DNA from: Phallusia mammillata
Taxonomy: Eukaryota > Chordata > Ascidiacea > Phlebobranchia > Ascidiidae
Direction of reading: 5' to 3'
Length of the DNA: 64,000 nucleotides
NCBI GenBank assembly: GCA_003260075.1
Contig: QLIY01000132.1
Span: 165,749-229,748 of the forward strand
A program made the translations under genes and the position numbers. Below are positions 37,701 through 53,187 of the stretch, piece by piece; within the stretch, counting starts at the first letter, position 1; every line of letters starts with the position of its first letter. A model generated the notes under the pieces. That model saw only the letters and a program-made list of their open reading frames with translations, had not been told where the DNA came from and did no database searches.

Positions 37701-40700
37701 AACCCCCCCCCCCCCCCCCCCATGGTTTATAATCCACAAATTAAACTGATTATCTCTTAACACGAATGTCACTGTATGCTTAAAAGACGTAAACTAAAAA
37801 GTGAATTCACTTGTAACACGGATAGGCCTAAGAAAGCTTTGGGTACAACTCGGTGCTTGCTAACCCTTTAAGACTGGACCCACCACTCACAGTTCAGTCT
37901 TTCATCAGCTTGGTTTGGCACTGCTCAAAAAGTCTATGATGTATCCGCGCATACGACTTCAAAACCTGGTAGTGAGATACAAGCAACATTGCGTGATACA
38001 GAATTGCATTAACTCGTTACGACGCAAGCTGAAGGAAGAAGAAAGTTCGAGAATAAGGATCTACGGTCATAGGGAGTCGGTAAGATGTGGATTGTTATAC
38101 AACAAACCTTAAAAGATTTTGATTTGAAATCGATATTTTTGGGAATTGCATTGTGAGTGTAGTTGGTAGTGGACTGATCAAGGAAAATCTCATTTTTACC
38201 ACCATGGTAGGTTTTTTTGCTTTACAAATGAAATGAATGTTGTTGTTTTTTACTTTGGAGAACTTTCTAGAGTCTAGACTGTGACATTTAAAAAGGATAG
38301 GCCTACGATTTTATGAATTAAATAATTACAATAATTATTGTTCCAGGGGAATTATGTGCTGATTTTTGCGCCGTATCTTTAAATTAAAGGTTAATTCCCA
38401 ACACAATAATACCAGAATTATTTATTTTTTGATTTCAGGTACAACTATCACTCAAGTAAAACGTACCCTTATTCTCGATTGTTTCAACGCTTTCGGTTTA
38501 AATTAGTCCTAAACATTGTACTTTTTTGTACTTGCGACCCTTATACGTATTCGGTCTTTGCTTTGAAACTTCTTTTCAGAGGGAAGTCAGAAACGAGAGG
38601 AAACTTCTTTACGATCTTCTTCGCCGCTTGGAATGTCGTCATGGGATGTTGGGACGGGAGTGGGAACAAATTCGACGGAACTTAGAGGAGAACAGACAAA
38701 AAACTCTAATTAAACTCACTGTTCTCTTTCACAAACTTCGACAGGAACGAAGAGACATCAATCTCATACAACCAACGATATTAAGAAGTAAGTCAACGAT
38801 TAGAACAATACATTATCTGATTTTTGTTTTGCTTTTTTTCGCTATGTAGAGGCCCCTCCCCGCCTCAACCAGTGACGACCAACCGATCGCAAGGTATCAA
38901 TGTCACCTCCTTCCTAGTTTAAATCTAAGAAAGCGCATCAGGCAGAATAACGCGAAAAAAATGATAAAACAGTTGTGTCAAATTGTAACACCGCTGTGGT
39001 TTTTAATTTGTTGGTAAAATCACTCTGTACAGCTTAGAGTGGCGGGATGAAATAAAACGTGGTTGACTTGAGCCTGTGTAATTGGGCTGCAATTTTACCA
39101 GCTTTCGTGCCTAATTTGGGCTTTGTTTTGGGATTCGAGACAGGTTTCGGGTTTGCACTTTCGGATTCGGCCCCACTTACAACTCTGGTACAGTTTATTT
39201 TAACTTCAAAAAAATTTCGATTTTTTTAAGTAGCCTTTGAAAATTTGGCGCAGCCTCTTCCAATGGGTTATAAACCCGAAACGCCCAACAAGAAATCTAG
39301 GGAATGAAATTACTATTTATTTTAAATAACCCAATTAACCAAGAACAATTAACACAAGATATGTTATCCTTGCAGTCACAGGTCACGGCGGAGAAAGACG
39401 ACACCACAATTCTCCAGAGCCGGATAATTTCAAACCGCCATGCAAAGATTACCGTGTGGTTTTTCCACATAGCGCATACGGGATATGTGGCCAGCGCGCC
39501 CCCCCCCCCGAGAAAAAAATAATAAAACAGTTGTGTCAAATTGTAACACCCCCGTGGTTTTTATTTTTTCGTTAAAATCACTCTGTACAGTTTAGGGCCT
39601 GACTTCACATGTGGCGTATTTGGGCAGCAATTTTATCAGCTTTCGTCCCCCCCCCCCAGTTTTGATATTGTTGGCACCAAGCCGCCTGAAGACAAGACGA
39701 AATTAAAGCAACCAGCTACTGAATGGTGCCCACAGGATAGCCTGTTCTGTCCCTTTTCAAACAGGTTTGCTGTTGAAATATATGGCTGGGTTTGCGAGGA
39801 CATACTCATGTATCAGTCCTACAGCGTTTGTGCAGAAAAAAGACTGCACATTTACTAACTTACAATACACTAGGCCCCCCCCCCCAGTTTTGATATTGTT
39901 GGCACCAAGCCGCCTGAAGACAAGACGAAATTGAAGCAACCAGCTACTGAATGGTGCCCGCAGGATAGTCTGTTCTGCCCCTTTTCAAACAGGTTTGTTG
40001 TTAAAAAAATATGACTATTTTTGCGAGAGTATATTAATGTTTCAGTCCTACTACGTTTTTGTGAAAAAATGACTGCACGTTAAGGACATCACAATACACT
40101 AGGCCTGAATATAAATGCCTTGAATCTAAAATGTGTAAAAGCTTGGTCTGATTCGGTATAACGCCGCTTGTACCAAAATTTCGATTTATTGTAGAATTCA
40201 CCAACTTAGTTGTAATCATATTTATTTGTTTCAACGTAAAAAAACAACAACATTATTTTGGGCTGTATGGATTTTACTGTTGGCATACATGTCTCATTTT
40301 TACAATAACTTATTCTTCTGCTTATAGTCTTACCAGAAGAGATTACTTAACTTGATGCTATACTTTGTTTGTTAAAATTGTTTTTAGACGATTTTCTTTC
40401 CACTTTTGATATTTTATATAGTTTATACGTGTTGGTCATCGAAAGTATAAAAAGTCACTTCTAGAATTAATCACGAACAGAATAAATACTATAAATGGCG
40501 TTTGTGAGCAGATCTGGCCGATTGGTGCCTGTGAACTCACGACAGAGTGCGATGCTCGAACCTGAACCCCCCCCCCCTGAATAGAAATGTCTTGAATCTA
40601 AAATGTCCTGATTTCTAAATGCGTAAAAACTTGGTCTGATTCGGTATAACCCCTCGTACTAAAATTTCGATTTGTTGTAGAATTCACTAGTTGTAGGCCT

Positions 40701-42703
40701 AATCATATTTATTTGCTGCAACGTATAAAAACCATTCATTTGCGCTGTATGATTTCTACTGTTAACATACAATGTATCATTTACAGTAACTTATTCTGCT
40801 GCTTATAATCTTACCAGAAGAGATACTTAACTTATACTTTGTTTGTTAATTTTTTTTAGATGAATTTCTTTCCACTTTAAATATTTTATATAATTTATAC
40901 GTGTTGGTCATCGTAAGTATAAAAATTCACTTCTAGAATTAATCACAAACAGAATAAATACTATGAATGGCGTTTGTGAGCAGATCTGGCCGTTTGGTGC
41001 CTGTGAACTCCCGGCAGAGTGCGATGCTTGAAGCTGAAGCTTACAAAAATCATAAACGGTACGGAGTAGCCCTTCCACGCCTCACACCAGCCACTAAAGC
41101 CAGCCTGCGAAGACATAAGCGATCTCCTCAACTCATAGAATTTCCTCGAATTCTAGAACTGGATGTGCAAGCGCGACTTAGGCAGGCCAAGCTTACTGTT
41201 ACGAATAATATACAGCTGTATGCCAATGAACGGGCTCAAATGGACGTAACTCACGCCTACAGCAGTCAAATACACATTCGTGCTTCGGATGCCAGTTCCA
41301 GTTGGAATTCATCAATGTCTTGGTTCGGGTCAGAGAGTCTAGGAGAGTTGGGAGAGTTTAACGATGACAGCGGTAGAGTGTGATTTTGTTTAGCAGCGGT
41401 TTTGTAGAGTTTTAAGTTGGAGAGGTTGCATTGGCGTAGAGTTGTAAATTGGTGTGGTTCTGCAGTGTTGCAGTTTGTATAGTGGTATTTAAAATTGATT
41501 TCGACCTAAATATAAATGCTACCCCCCCCCCGAGTTGTAAATTGGTGTGGTTCTGCAGTGTTGCAGTTTGTATAGTGGTCTTTAAAACTGATTTCGACCT
41601 AAATATAAATGCTATGCACAGGATATGTTTCTCTAACGGTAGGTAAGTTAATGTTGTCCAAGATCACAAACTGTTTCAATAAATAATAATTAAAACCCCC
41701 CCCCCTCTGACTCAAAATCAGTAGACACGAAGTTGTTAAAATCGAGATATATAATTCACTTATACAGGCGTTGTTTCTTTTATTTGCAAATCAGGGCTCA
41801 CGAACTCAATCCCTTAATAGAGAAGCTGATTGCAAGTTTGTAGTGAAGTCATCACCATTTTGTCTCAATGTGTTTTATCTTTGTAAAACACGTATCTATG
41901 TTTTCCTGCAGAGCTTTGCTTTCCACCGTTGGTCACTGATCTAAAGCGGCCCTCGTCAATTCCAAGCCCACAAAAGAGCAGCAAGCGGAAAGTAGATAAG
42001 GAACCATACAACGTTCAATCATCCTGGTTATTTGCCGATACAAAGCCTACAGTGTATGTACATTAAAACCTAACATAAAAACCTGGTAAACTATTTATAC
42101 AAGTGGTTCTTAACTGGTGGTCCATGGACCATTACTGGCCCATGATGGCTTTTGGGCGGCCCACTACTTTTTGATAAACTGGAGATAGCTTCATATTAAC
42201 ACACTGAAAGAAGGTCAAAATATTAGCTGTCAATAATTTTGTCACTTTTTACATTTGGGTTTAAAGAAAAAGGGTTAAAACGCTTGTTGTTCATGCTTTC
42301 TTACGCACCATGACATTTTTTTGATTAGGCTGGGTGTCCATGGGCTGACACTTGCAGTTGAGAACCACTGACTTATAATGAAAACAACTATACAAATCGT
42401 GATTAGGGGTATTGCTATTTTAACCCACTCTTCCTAAAGCCAAAAGCAAGGTACAAATGAGGTAAAGATAATAAAAACCTCTCACCATCCACGCAGGCAG
42501 CAAATGTTTACGACGTCATAATTGCCTAGATTTTGAGAATTAATTTGAGAACACACCCATTGTCATCACCCAATCCCTGCGTAAATGCGTATATTTGCAG
42601 AAAAACAGCTGCTGAAAAGGCTCCCATGGCAGAAACCACCGCAGCATCTTCACCAAGCAGTGACAGTACATCAAGATCATCAACCACCTTGCCACCAATT
42701 TAA
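22789..42703 (+). CDS. Giant multi-exon coiled-coil protein, family not firmly identified
   Basis: About 28 exons chain in compatible phase: 22789-22933, 23476-23657, 24211-24386, 25269-25388, 25966-26139, 26865-26971, 27386-27522, 27816-27946, 28071-28167, 29024-29150, 29583-29700, 30140-30305, 31037-31210, 31669-31813, 32392-32579, 33358-33499, 34074-35164, 35869-36099, 36438-36598, 36996-37221, 37909-38079, 38580-38787, 38852-38893, 39376-39498, 39658-39764, 40984-41372, 41912-42053 and 42601-42703. That is about 1,770 codons. The N-terminus is Arg-rich, then acidic. Long heptad coiled coils run through exons 8-12. Exon 17 (363 aa) has a Gly/Met-rich patch and basic-Ser stretches such as 'RRRSSMI'. 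Basic coiled coils follow, then a Ser/Thr-rich tail ending 'TTLPPI'. The layout suggests a cytoskeletal or ciliary protein. A faint FAM186-like impression in the N-terminal third is unproven. Weak points: the exon 2 and exon 5 donors (gtcggt), the acceptor at 38852 (the neighbouring one gives a stop), the C-tract break at 39499, and the poor acceptor at 40984, where an ATG at 40967 could instead start a second gene. Confidence 0.72.
23280..23465. repeat. tRNA-like SINE fragments in intron 1 of the coiled-coil gene
   Basis: Contains the palindromic B-box-like 'gggttcgaaccc' (23380-23391) and two copies of a 'ggccaaG/ggttgctgcc'-type motif. A related block with 'gggttcgaaccc' lies near 59546. 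It is consistent with a dispersed tRNA-derived element. The open frames across it are not conserved. Confidence 0.4.
24421..24622. repeat. Duplicate around C tract in intron 3 of the coiled-coil gene
   Basis: 'attaagtgataactgctgtt' onward occurs at 24420-24511 and 24526-24620, flanking an 11-nt C run (24515-24525). The second copy has a 4-bp insertion and one substitution. Intronic. Confidence 0.8.
25409..25763. mobile_element. hAT-type MITE in intron 4 of the coiled-coil gene
   Basis: The 355-bp element starts 'cagcggttctcaacc' and ends 'ggttgagaaccactg'. Flanks 'tcctaaat' (25401-25408) and 'tgctaaat' (25764-25771) match at 7 of 8 positions. The ends are the common 'CAGYGGTTCTCAACC' hAT terminus. 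Confidence 0.86.
26490..26880. repeat. Duplicate around C tract that truncates a copy of coding exon 6
   Basis: 'ttagactattagagcatcaattttagacac' and the following about 180 bp occur at 26493-26674 and 26685-26868. The first copy is cut by a C run (26675-26684) just after the acceptor AG of exon 6. Only the second copy continues into the exon at 26865. Confidence 0.83.
28194..28465. mobile_element. Degenerate hAT-like element in intron 9
   Basis: It starts 'cagtggttcttag' and ends 'gatgggaaccgctg', the expected terminal motif, but the 8-bp flanks do not match. Probably an old or rearranged copy. Confidence 0.5.
28519..28959. mobile_element. hAT-type MITE with perfect target duplication in intron 9
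   Basis: The 441-bp element starts 'cagtgctcttcaacc' and ends 'ggttgaagagcactg', a perfect 15-bp inverted repeat. It is flanked by 'ttctagat' at 28511-28518 and 28960-28967. The interior has several 'ggggttccgt' repeats and no transposase frame. Confidence 0.9.
29170..29495. mobile_element. Degenerate MITE of the 'cccgaacccggccc' family, intron 10
   Basis: Contains 'gcccgaacccggcccga' near 29206 and ends near 'cggcctaaattacaacactgg'. It resembles the intact element at 59021-59446. Further worn copies are near 33590-33790, 39065-39190 and 56370-56565. Boundaries are approximate. Confidence 0.5.
30460..30905. repeat. Dispersed-repeat debris in intron 12
   Basis: A low-AT patch unlike the surrounding intron. 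It includes a tandem 'gagatgaaatgagatgagatgag' run near 30887 and 'gtttatttcgcttggtgaac', whose complement recurs near 27345. No coding potential seen. Confidence 0.35.
32729..32854. mobile_element. Small MITE with 'cttctggcaat' inverted ends, intron 15
   Basis: About 126 bp, starting 'cttctggcaatggtatttt' and ending 'aaatgcaattgccagaag'. The interior motif 'gacgtc(c/t)aatacaggtcgccttcat' recurs at about 47248 and 47375, so it is a dispersed family. Confidence 0.65.
37371..37394 (+). repeat. 24-nt C homopolymer without flank duplication
   Basis: One of two C tracts longer than 11 nt. Its flanks do not repeat each other. It may be a natural poly-C or more than one placeholder in a row. It lies in intron 20 of the coiled-coil gene. 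Confidence 0.6.
37634..37785. repeat. Duplicate around a 19-nt C tract, intron 20
   Basis: About 65 bp starting 'ccccatggtttataatccac' occurs at 37636-37700 and 37718-37783, with one difference. The C run 37703-37721 includes the four natural C bases of the repeat start. Confidence 0.75.
38945..40983. repeat. Scrambled haplotype region with four C tracts across exons 24-26 of the coiled-coil gene
   Basis: An intron segment at 38950-39120 recurs at 39510-39646, after exon 24 and a C run. Exon 25 appears twice (39658-39764 and 39886-39992), both copies starting at the same base right after a C run. The 5' part of exon 26 with about 400 bp of upstream sequence appears at 40100-40566 and again at 40578-41035. 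Only the second exon 26 copy is complete. Exon order is recoverable, but the junction between exons 24 and 25 is missing. Confidence 0.78.
41438..41613. repeat. Exact-register duplicate around C tract, intron 26
   Basis: 82 bp starting 'gagttgtaaattggtgtggt' (41440-41521) is repeated at 41532-41613 with two substitutions, on either side of a 10-nt C run (41522-41531). Another C run at 41696-41705 has no evident flank duplication. Confidence 0.82.
42101..42370. mobile_element. hAT-type MITE in intron 27 of the coiled-coil gene
   Basis: It starts 'aagtggttcttaactg' and ends 'cagttgagaaccactg'. The putative flanking repeat (atttatac / acttataa) matches at only 6 of 8 positions, so it is an older insertion. 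Confidence 0.7.
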
Positions 42704-43024
42704 TAGTCTTTTTTAGTTCGGTTTTTATTTCAGTTTGAACATATAACACAGAGCTATTGAACATTGTAAAAGAAAATATAAATAGTTCTGCTGTTTCGGG
42801 GTAGAGTTTTCACAGGCAAAATGAAATATGGGCTCTCACCAATGTGCATTTTCTGCTGAATTGGTGAATGTGTGTGAATTATCAAGCTGGTTTGTAAATA
42901 GCCGTTTATTGATAGTTGTGCAGGCTAATCCCAGAACAAAAACAGAAGCAACATGTATAGTACAGTGGAAAAACTGTTTGAGGAAAAATAGAAAGTATAT
43001 ATTTCGAAAATAATCAACAACAAC

Positions 43025-44174
43025 TTAACTTTGACGTCGACGACTAGGTTGATCCACTACAACTCTCTCAAAGGTATCAGACCGACTGTCAGTGTTGTGT
43101 GACTTTAATACCACAGAAGAGCGACACACAGGGCACGAGTTTCTGTTTTTTAACCACTGTTCGATGCATGGTGTATGAAAACTGTGTTTACAAGATAAAA
43201 CGGTCGTTAACTTGAACTCTTGACCCCCGTGTTCTTTGTTGTTTATGACGTCGAGACAAATGGCGCATAAAACTTGGATGCTGCTAGTTGCTTGCTGTTC
43301 TGTCGCTTCAAACTTAGGCCTGGGTGCTTTTTCTGATGCATAGTTGTGGTCATAACTTCGAGGATTGTAATAATTGTTTCTAACTGTCCTTCGAAAGCCT
43401 CTTTGTGGGGTTGCTGAATTTCCAACTGCGCTTCGTTCGACTGGAATGTTGTACCACTGCTGTGGCACATAGTGGGAATATGGAACGACCATATTGCGTA
43501 CCCAGCATTCTTGGACGTTGTATTCTTGACATCTGTAGCGCACCCGCCGCTGATAATCTGTTTTTAGTGAATACATACATAGTTTAAGAAGAATGTTCTT
43601 GTAAGAATAGGTAGCAGGTATGTTTCGTTTCTCAATTTTTAGTTAAATACAAATGATAAGGACAGCTTCTGTAGGATTTTGTCTGCACTGAAAGCAATAG
43701 CTGTAAGTTACTAAAATTACAAAGCCATGGAAATGTTGCTTTGTGTTCCGTAAATTGACATGTAAAGATGAAAGTTGTCTGTATAACACCATTTAAGAAG
43801 TAATAATGTCAAACCCCCCCCCCCTTTTAGTTAAATACAAATGATAAGGACAGCTTCTGTAGGATTTTGTCTACACTGAAAGCAATAGCTGTCAGTTACT
43901 AAAATTACAAAGTCATGGAAATGTTGCTTTGTGTTCCGTAAATTGACATGTAGGCTAAAGATGAAACGTTGTCTGTATAACACCATTTAAGAAGTAATAA
44001 TGTCAAATTGACAAGGTTAGCCAGCCCTGTCGTTTTGCACACAATAGCTAATGAAGCTATTTTGGGGAAAACGGGCAAAAATCTTGCAAGTCCAGAGTAC
44101 TTATACACTCAGACAAACCGTTTCTTACCTTGCCTCGATGATCTTGAACCGTACATATCAATTGTAGCATACAT
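43025..44174 (-). CDS. RING-H2 finger protein, putative E3 ubiquitin ligase
   Basis: Two exons in transcription order: 44174-44129 and 43557-43025 (579 bp, 192 aa). The short first exon ends at a strong donor (g|gtaaga). Its phase fits the acceptor at 43557. The frame at the second exon also offers an ATG at 43576, which would give 183 aa without splicing. The C-terminal RING-H2 reads CAIC, then 'LSCKHSFHTPCIEQWLKNRNSCPVCR'. That is C-x2-C-x21-C-x-H-x2-H-x2-C-x10-C-x2-C (C113 to C160 in the 192-aa model). The N-terminal half is Tyr/Arg/Asn-rich and disordered; no transmembrane segment. It is tail-to-tail with the coiled-coil gene, 320 bp away. Substrate unknown. The intron contains a C-tract duplication. 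Confidence 0.85.
43640..44005. repeat. Duplicate around C tract in the RING gene intron
   Basis: About 170 bp starting 'ttttagttaaatacaaatga' occurs at 43637-43813 and 43825-44005, flanking an 11-nt C run (43814-43824), with a few substitutions and a 5-bp indel. Confidence 0.82.
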
Positions 44175-46585
44175 GCAGAACAGAGTCCTGTGCTAATACC
44201 TATTAAAACAACAACAACACAAAACCGCAGCCCCTTCTTTTGCAAAACGGAAAGCGTCAACGAAATTATACGCGACTGCACATGCGTCAAATTGCAAGCT
44301 GCGTGACAAAGCAACGCGGTTCGCATTTTTTTTCTCGCAGCGATGTTGTTGCTATAAATTATTAAACACAGCTCTGGGGTTGGCTTTTGCGTGGAGCGAT
44401 AAATTTGCAAGGTCGGGCGTCAAAAATACCTGATTAGGTCGTGTTCCAGAAGGTTGAATTAACAGATAACAAGTGTTTGACTGCCATGTAGCATTTCCAC
44501 TTAATAACTAGCGTGCTGGACCATTCTTGCAAAATTAAAAGTTTGATGTTAGAAACATTTTTTGTTACATACGTTGGTTAATATATGCCACTTGTTTCGG
44601 CTATGACGTCAAATGTGACGTTTTTGTCGTCATTAACGGGCAAATAACTGTACACTAGCTTACTTTGGGTCCATTTGTTACACTGTTACAGCAATCGATT
44701 TTAGGAACTCCAGAAATCCTTAAACTGAAAAAATAATTCCATCACTTGTCGTACATCCTATTGCTTGTATGGTTGCGAATGCGTCAATCTTCTTTGACAG
44801 GTGAACAATATAGGCGCCGTTGTACGTAACACTTTATTGCTACCACGATACATGACGTCATAACAGGGATGGCACGTCACAAACCGGTAAGGGCGACGTA
44901 AAAGTGACAAGCAGGTGTTGAAAGATTCACAAACGCGCCATGTGAGTTGGCAAAAATGAACAGGGTACATTGGTATACAAATGGGGCACTTGGTAAAAAA
45001 TGTACAAGGAAAATGTAATAGGAAATGGGCAAATAGCAGGCAGTGCTTTGCTTAATACTGACAAGTGCCAATTAAGGTAACAGGCCAATTGATCTCCTTG
45101 AGTTGCAGTAAGCATAGCTCATCATGGACAAAAATGCGTGTGTTGTAATGTTGGCTATCTTGGTCCAAGCCTACTGAATTTTTTTTCTGGTGGACAAAAT
45201 ACTTTGTCATGCAAAGGCAAAGGTACCAATATGACAGTGAATAGTCAAAAATTGCTTTGGTATTATCAGTTCAAAGCTATGTTCAACCAATTTCATGCTG
45301 AAGGTAAGAAAGAATCAAATAGTCTGTTAATACTTTTTCAGGGACCCACCAAAAAGGTACCGATACCAAAATTGTTCCTTTTAAATAGGGTAACGATTTT
45401 TGACCAAAAATCTGCCAAAATGGCGGTAGTTCAATCATATATGTGCCAGATAATGCACAATTAGTTCATTCCTGCAAATAATAGTTCATTTTTTTAACTG
45501 TCATCATACAAGTACATCATAGCAAACGGCCACTGTAAATTTAGATACTAGGTACATATACGATTGATAATATAAATGCCTTACGCCGCACTAGACGTTA
45601 ACAGTTGTTGGTGGATTTACATAGTGCAAACATATATTCGTCAGGGCTACTGCTATAAAAATACGACGATGCTGACAAAAAGGGACAACGGTACTATATG
45701 TTGAAAGCGGTACACGATTTTTACACAAAAGCAAAAAACAAGATCGATTTGATTGAGTAATGTATAGTGTACGCGAGTTAAAGAGAAACGTACTATTGAA
45801 TGGTGTATGTTTTAAAGTGAAACCGAACATTGTTTAAATGCATATCCTAGTTTGTCTGAGTTTGCACTGGCAATTACAAATAAAAAAGTGTGTTTAGGGA
45901 ACAATGTTTACCTTTTTTCGCGGGCCAAAGTTTGTTAAATTACAATTTATGGCGAATATTTAACTGCATTTTAGTAAACTCACAAGATGTTTTCCTGCGA
46001 ATTCGGATTTTGATAAAAAAAGTATTTGCTTGGTGCTAACCTGCGGTAAGTAAACCCATTAAACTGGTCCAATGTCAAAATATAATTTTAAAATGTGGTT
46101 AATTTTACGTTGGGCTCAACAGAGTTGATAAAATTTCAACAGTAGTTCTTTACTGCAAAAGAGTTGGAAACCACTGTCTTAGAAGAAACTTACGGACTAA
46201 AACACTCAAATGTAGTATTATGTATGTGGCGAGTTTATACGTCGCCTAATACAAGTTCAAATATAGTCCATAAGGGAAAAATAGCCACAAACCGTTCCTT
46301 TAAAACTGACACGCTTTTTCGCAGCCATTTTTCACTGCACAAAGCTCTGCAAAAACCAGCTTTATGGCCTGAGTGTAGACAAACGATTGTCAAATTTAAC
46401 GAGCTGTTTTCATGGAGATATACAAGTTCTCAAAACAGTACCTTCTTAACGCAGCTGTCAACGGTTCACTTGTACATTTAACATTAGGACAGTGATTTCA
46501 ATTCCGCGCCTGAAAGCCAAACCTATTATCAGCAGTGTCCACGATGTTTCAGTGTGGAAAATATTGTCACACCTATTGGTGGAAG
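44175..46585. other. Intergenic region between the RING gene and SMAD4
   Basis: Several frames of up to about 110 codons exist on both strands (for example 45138-45464 +), but none shows domain character or plausible splice continuation. A hAT-like end ('gttggaaaccactg', near 46156) suggests a worn element. The stretch next to 46585 should hold the SMAD4 3' UTR. Confidence 0.5.
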
Positions 46586-52226
<5,641 letters not shown>

Positions 52227-53187
52227 ATTGACTGGTAAATAAATTTCAGGAATACAAAAATACAGATGTCTTATTTAAGTACAAAAGTTAACACATGCTG
52301 GATCTACATGATGTGGAGCCTGTTACACATATACAGGCAAAACATAACAAACGCCCTAAAAATGGATTTGGTAAAGAAATATTATCACGTTGGGTACAAC
52401 TACAAAGGCATGCTAGGCTAGAGAGCTTTCGACTCTTAATTTTGTACAAATCTTTTTAATGCAGAAAATGTGCATTTTTACTTTAAAGTTGAACGTGGTT
52501 TATGTTAGCAAATTGCGTAACTATTTATTCACTAAAACAATAATTTCATTACCATAAAAAATACAAATAAGAGCTTCACAACACCAAATTAATCAACACA
52601 CAAAACGCCTTAAACTCAAGAGTCTCCGACTCACTCAGAGTCCGACACATTTTTCTCACGGATAACACAAAAATCATATTTCAAATATGATATCTATGCA
52701 TACTGTAATTATTTCGGATTTGTTGCAAACGATATTTTCAACAAAGACATGTTGCCATTTTTAACGTTCTTGTTTGGTAGTGTGTCTTGTTTTGTTGGGT
52801 TAGCTTCGAGTTTAATGCTCATTGTTATCACGTCACCCCCTTTGTACATGATAAGGTGGCTTCGTTGTACGGCGTACAATGTACGCAGTCACTCACACAC
52901 GTCATGTCGAAGAGCTAGCCTACTTGCGTAGGAGCCACATGCACCCTCCCCCAAAAAATCCTTTAATTTTATTTGAGGCTATGCCACTGACACGATGACT
53001 TGATTTTGCAAGATAATTTTTTATTGCAACATTGTATTGATTCAATTCGATACTATTGAATACGTACAGTCATAAATGCAAACGGTGCATACAACAGTTA
53101 AAAATGCTAAAAAGGCTCAAAATATATATTTATAAATTCCACACGCAAACAAAGATAAATAACATAACTAAAATTGATATGTTTAAA

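Noticed and set aside
44057-44410. 117-codon minus-strand frame with a hydrophobic segment
   Set aside because: Overlaps the RING gene's first exon in another frame; only the frame starting at 44174 splices in phase into the RING exon.
45138-45464. 108-codon plus-strand frame
   Set aside because: No domain, no splice continuation and composition like the surrounding intergenic DNA.
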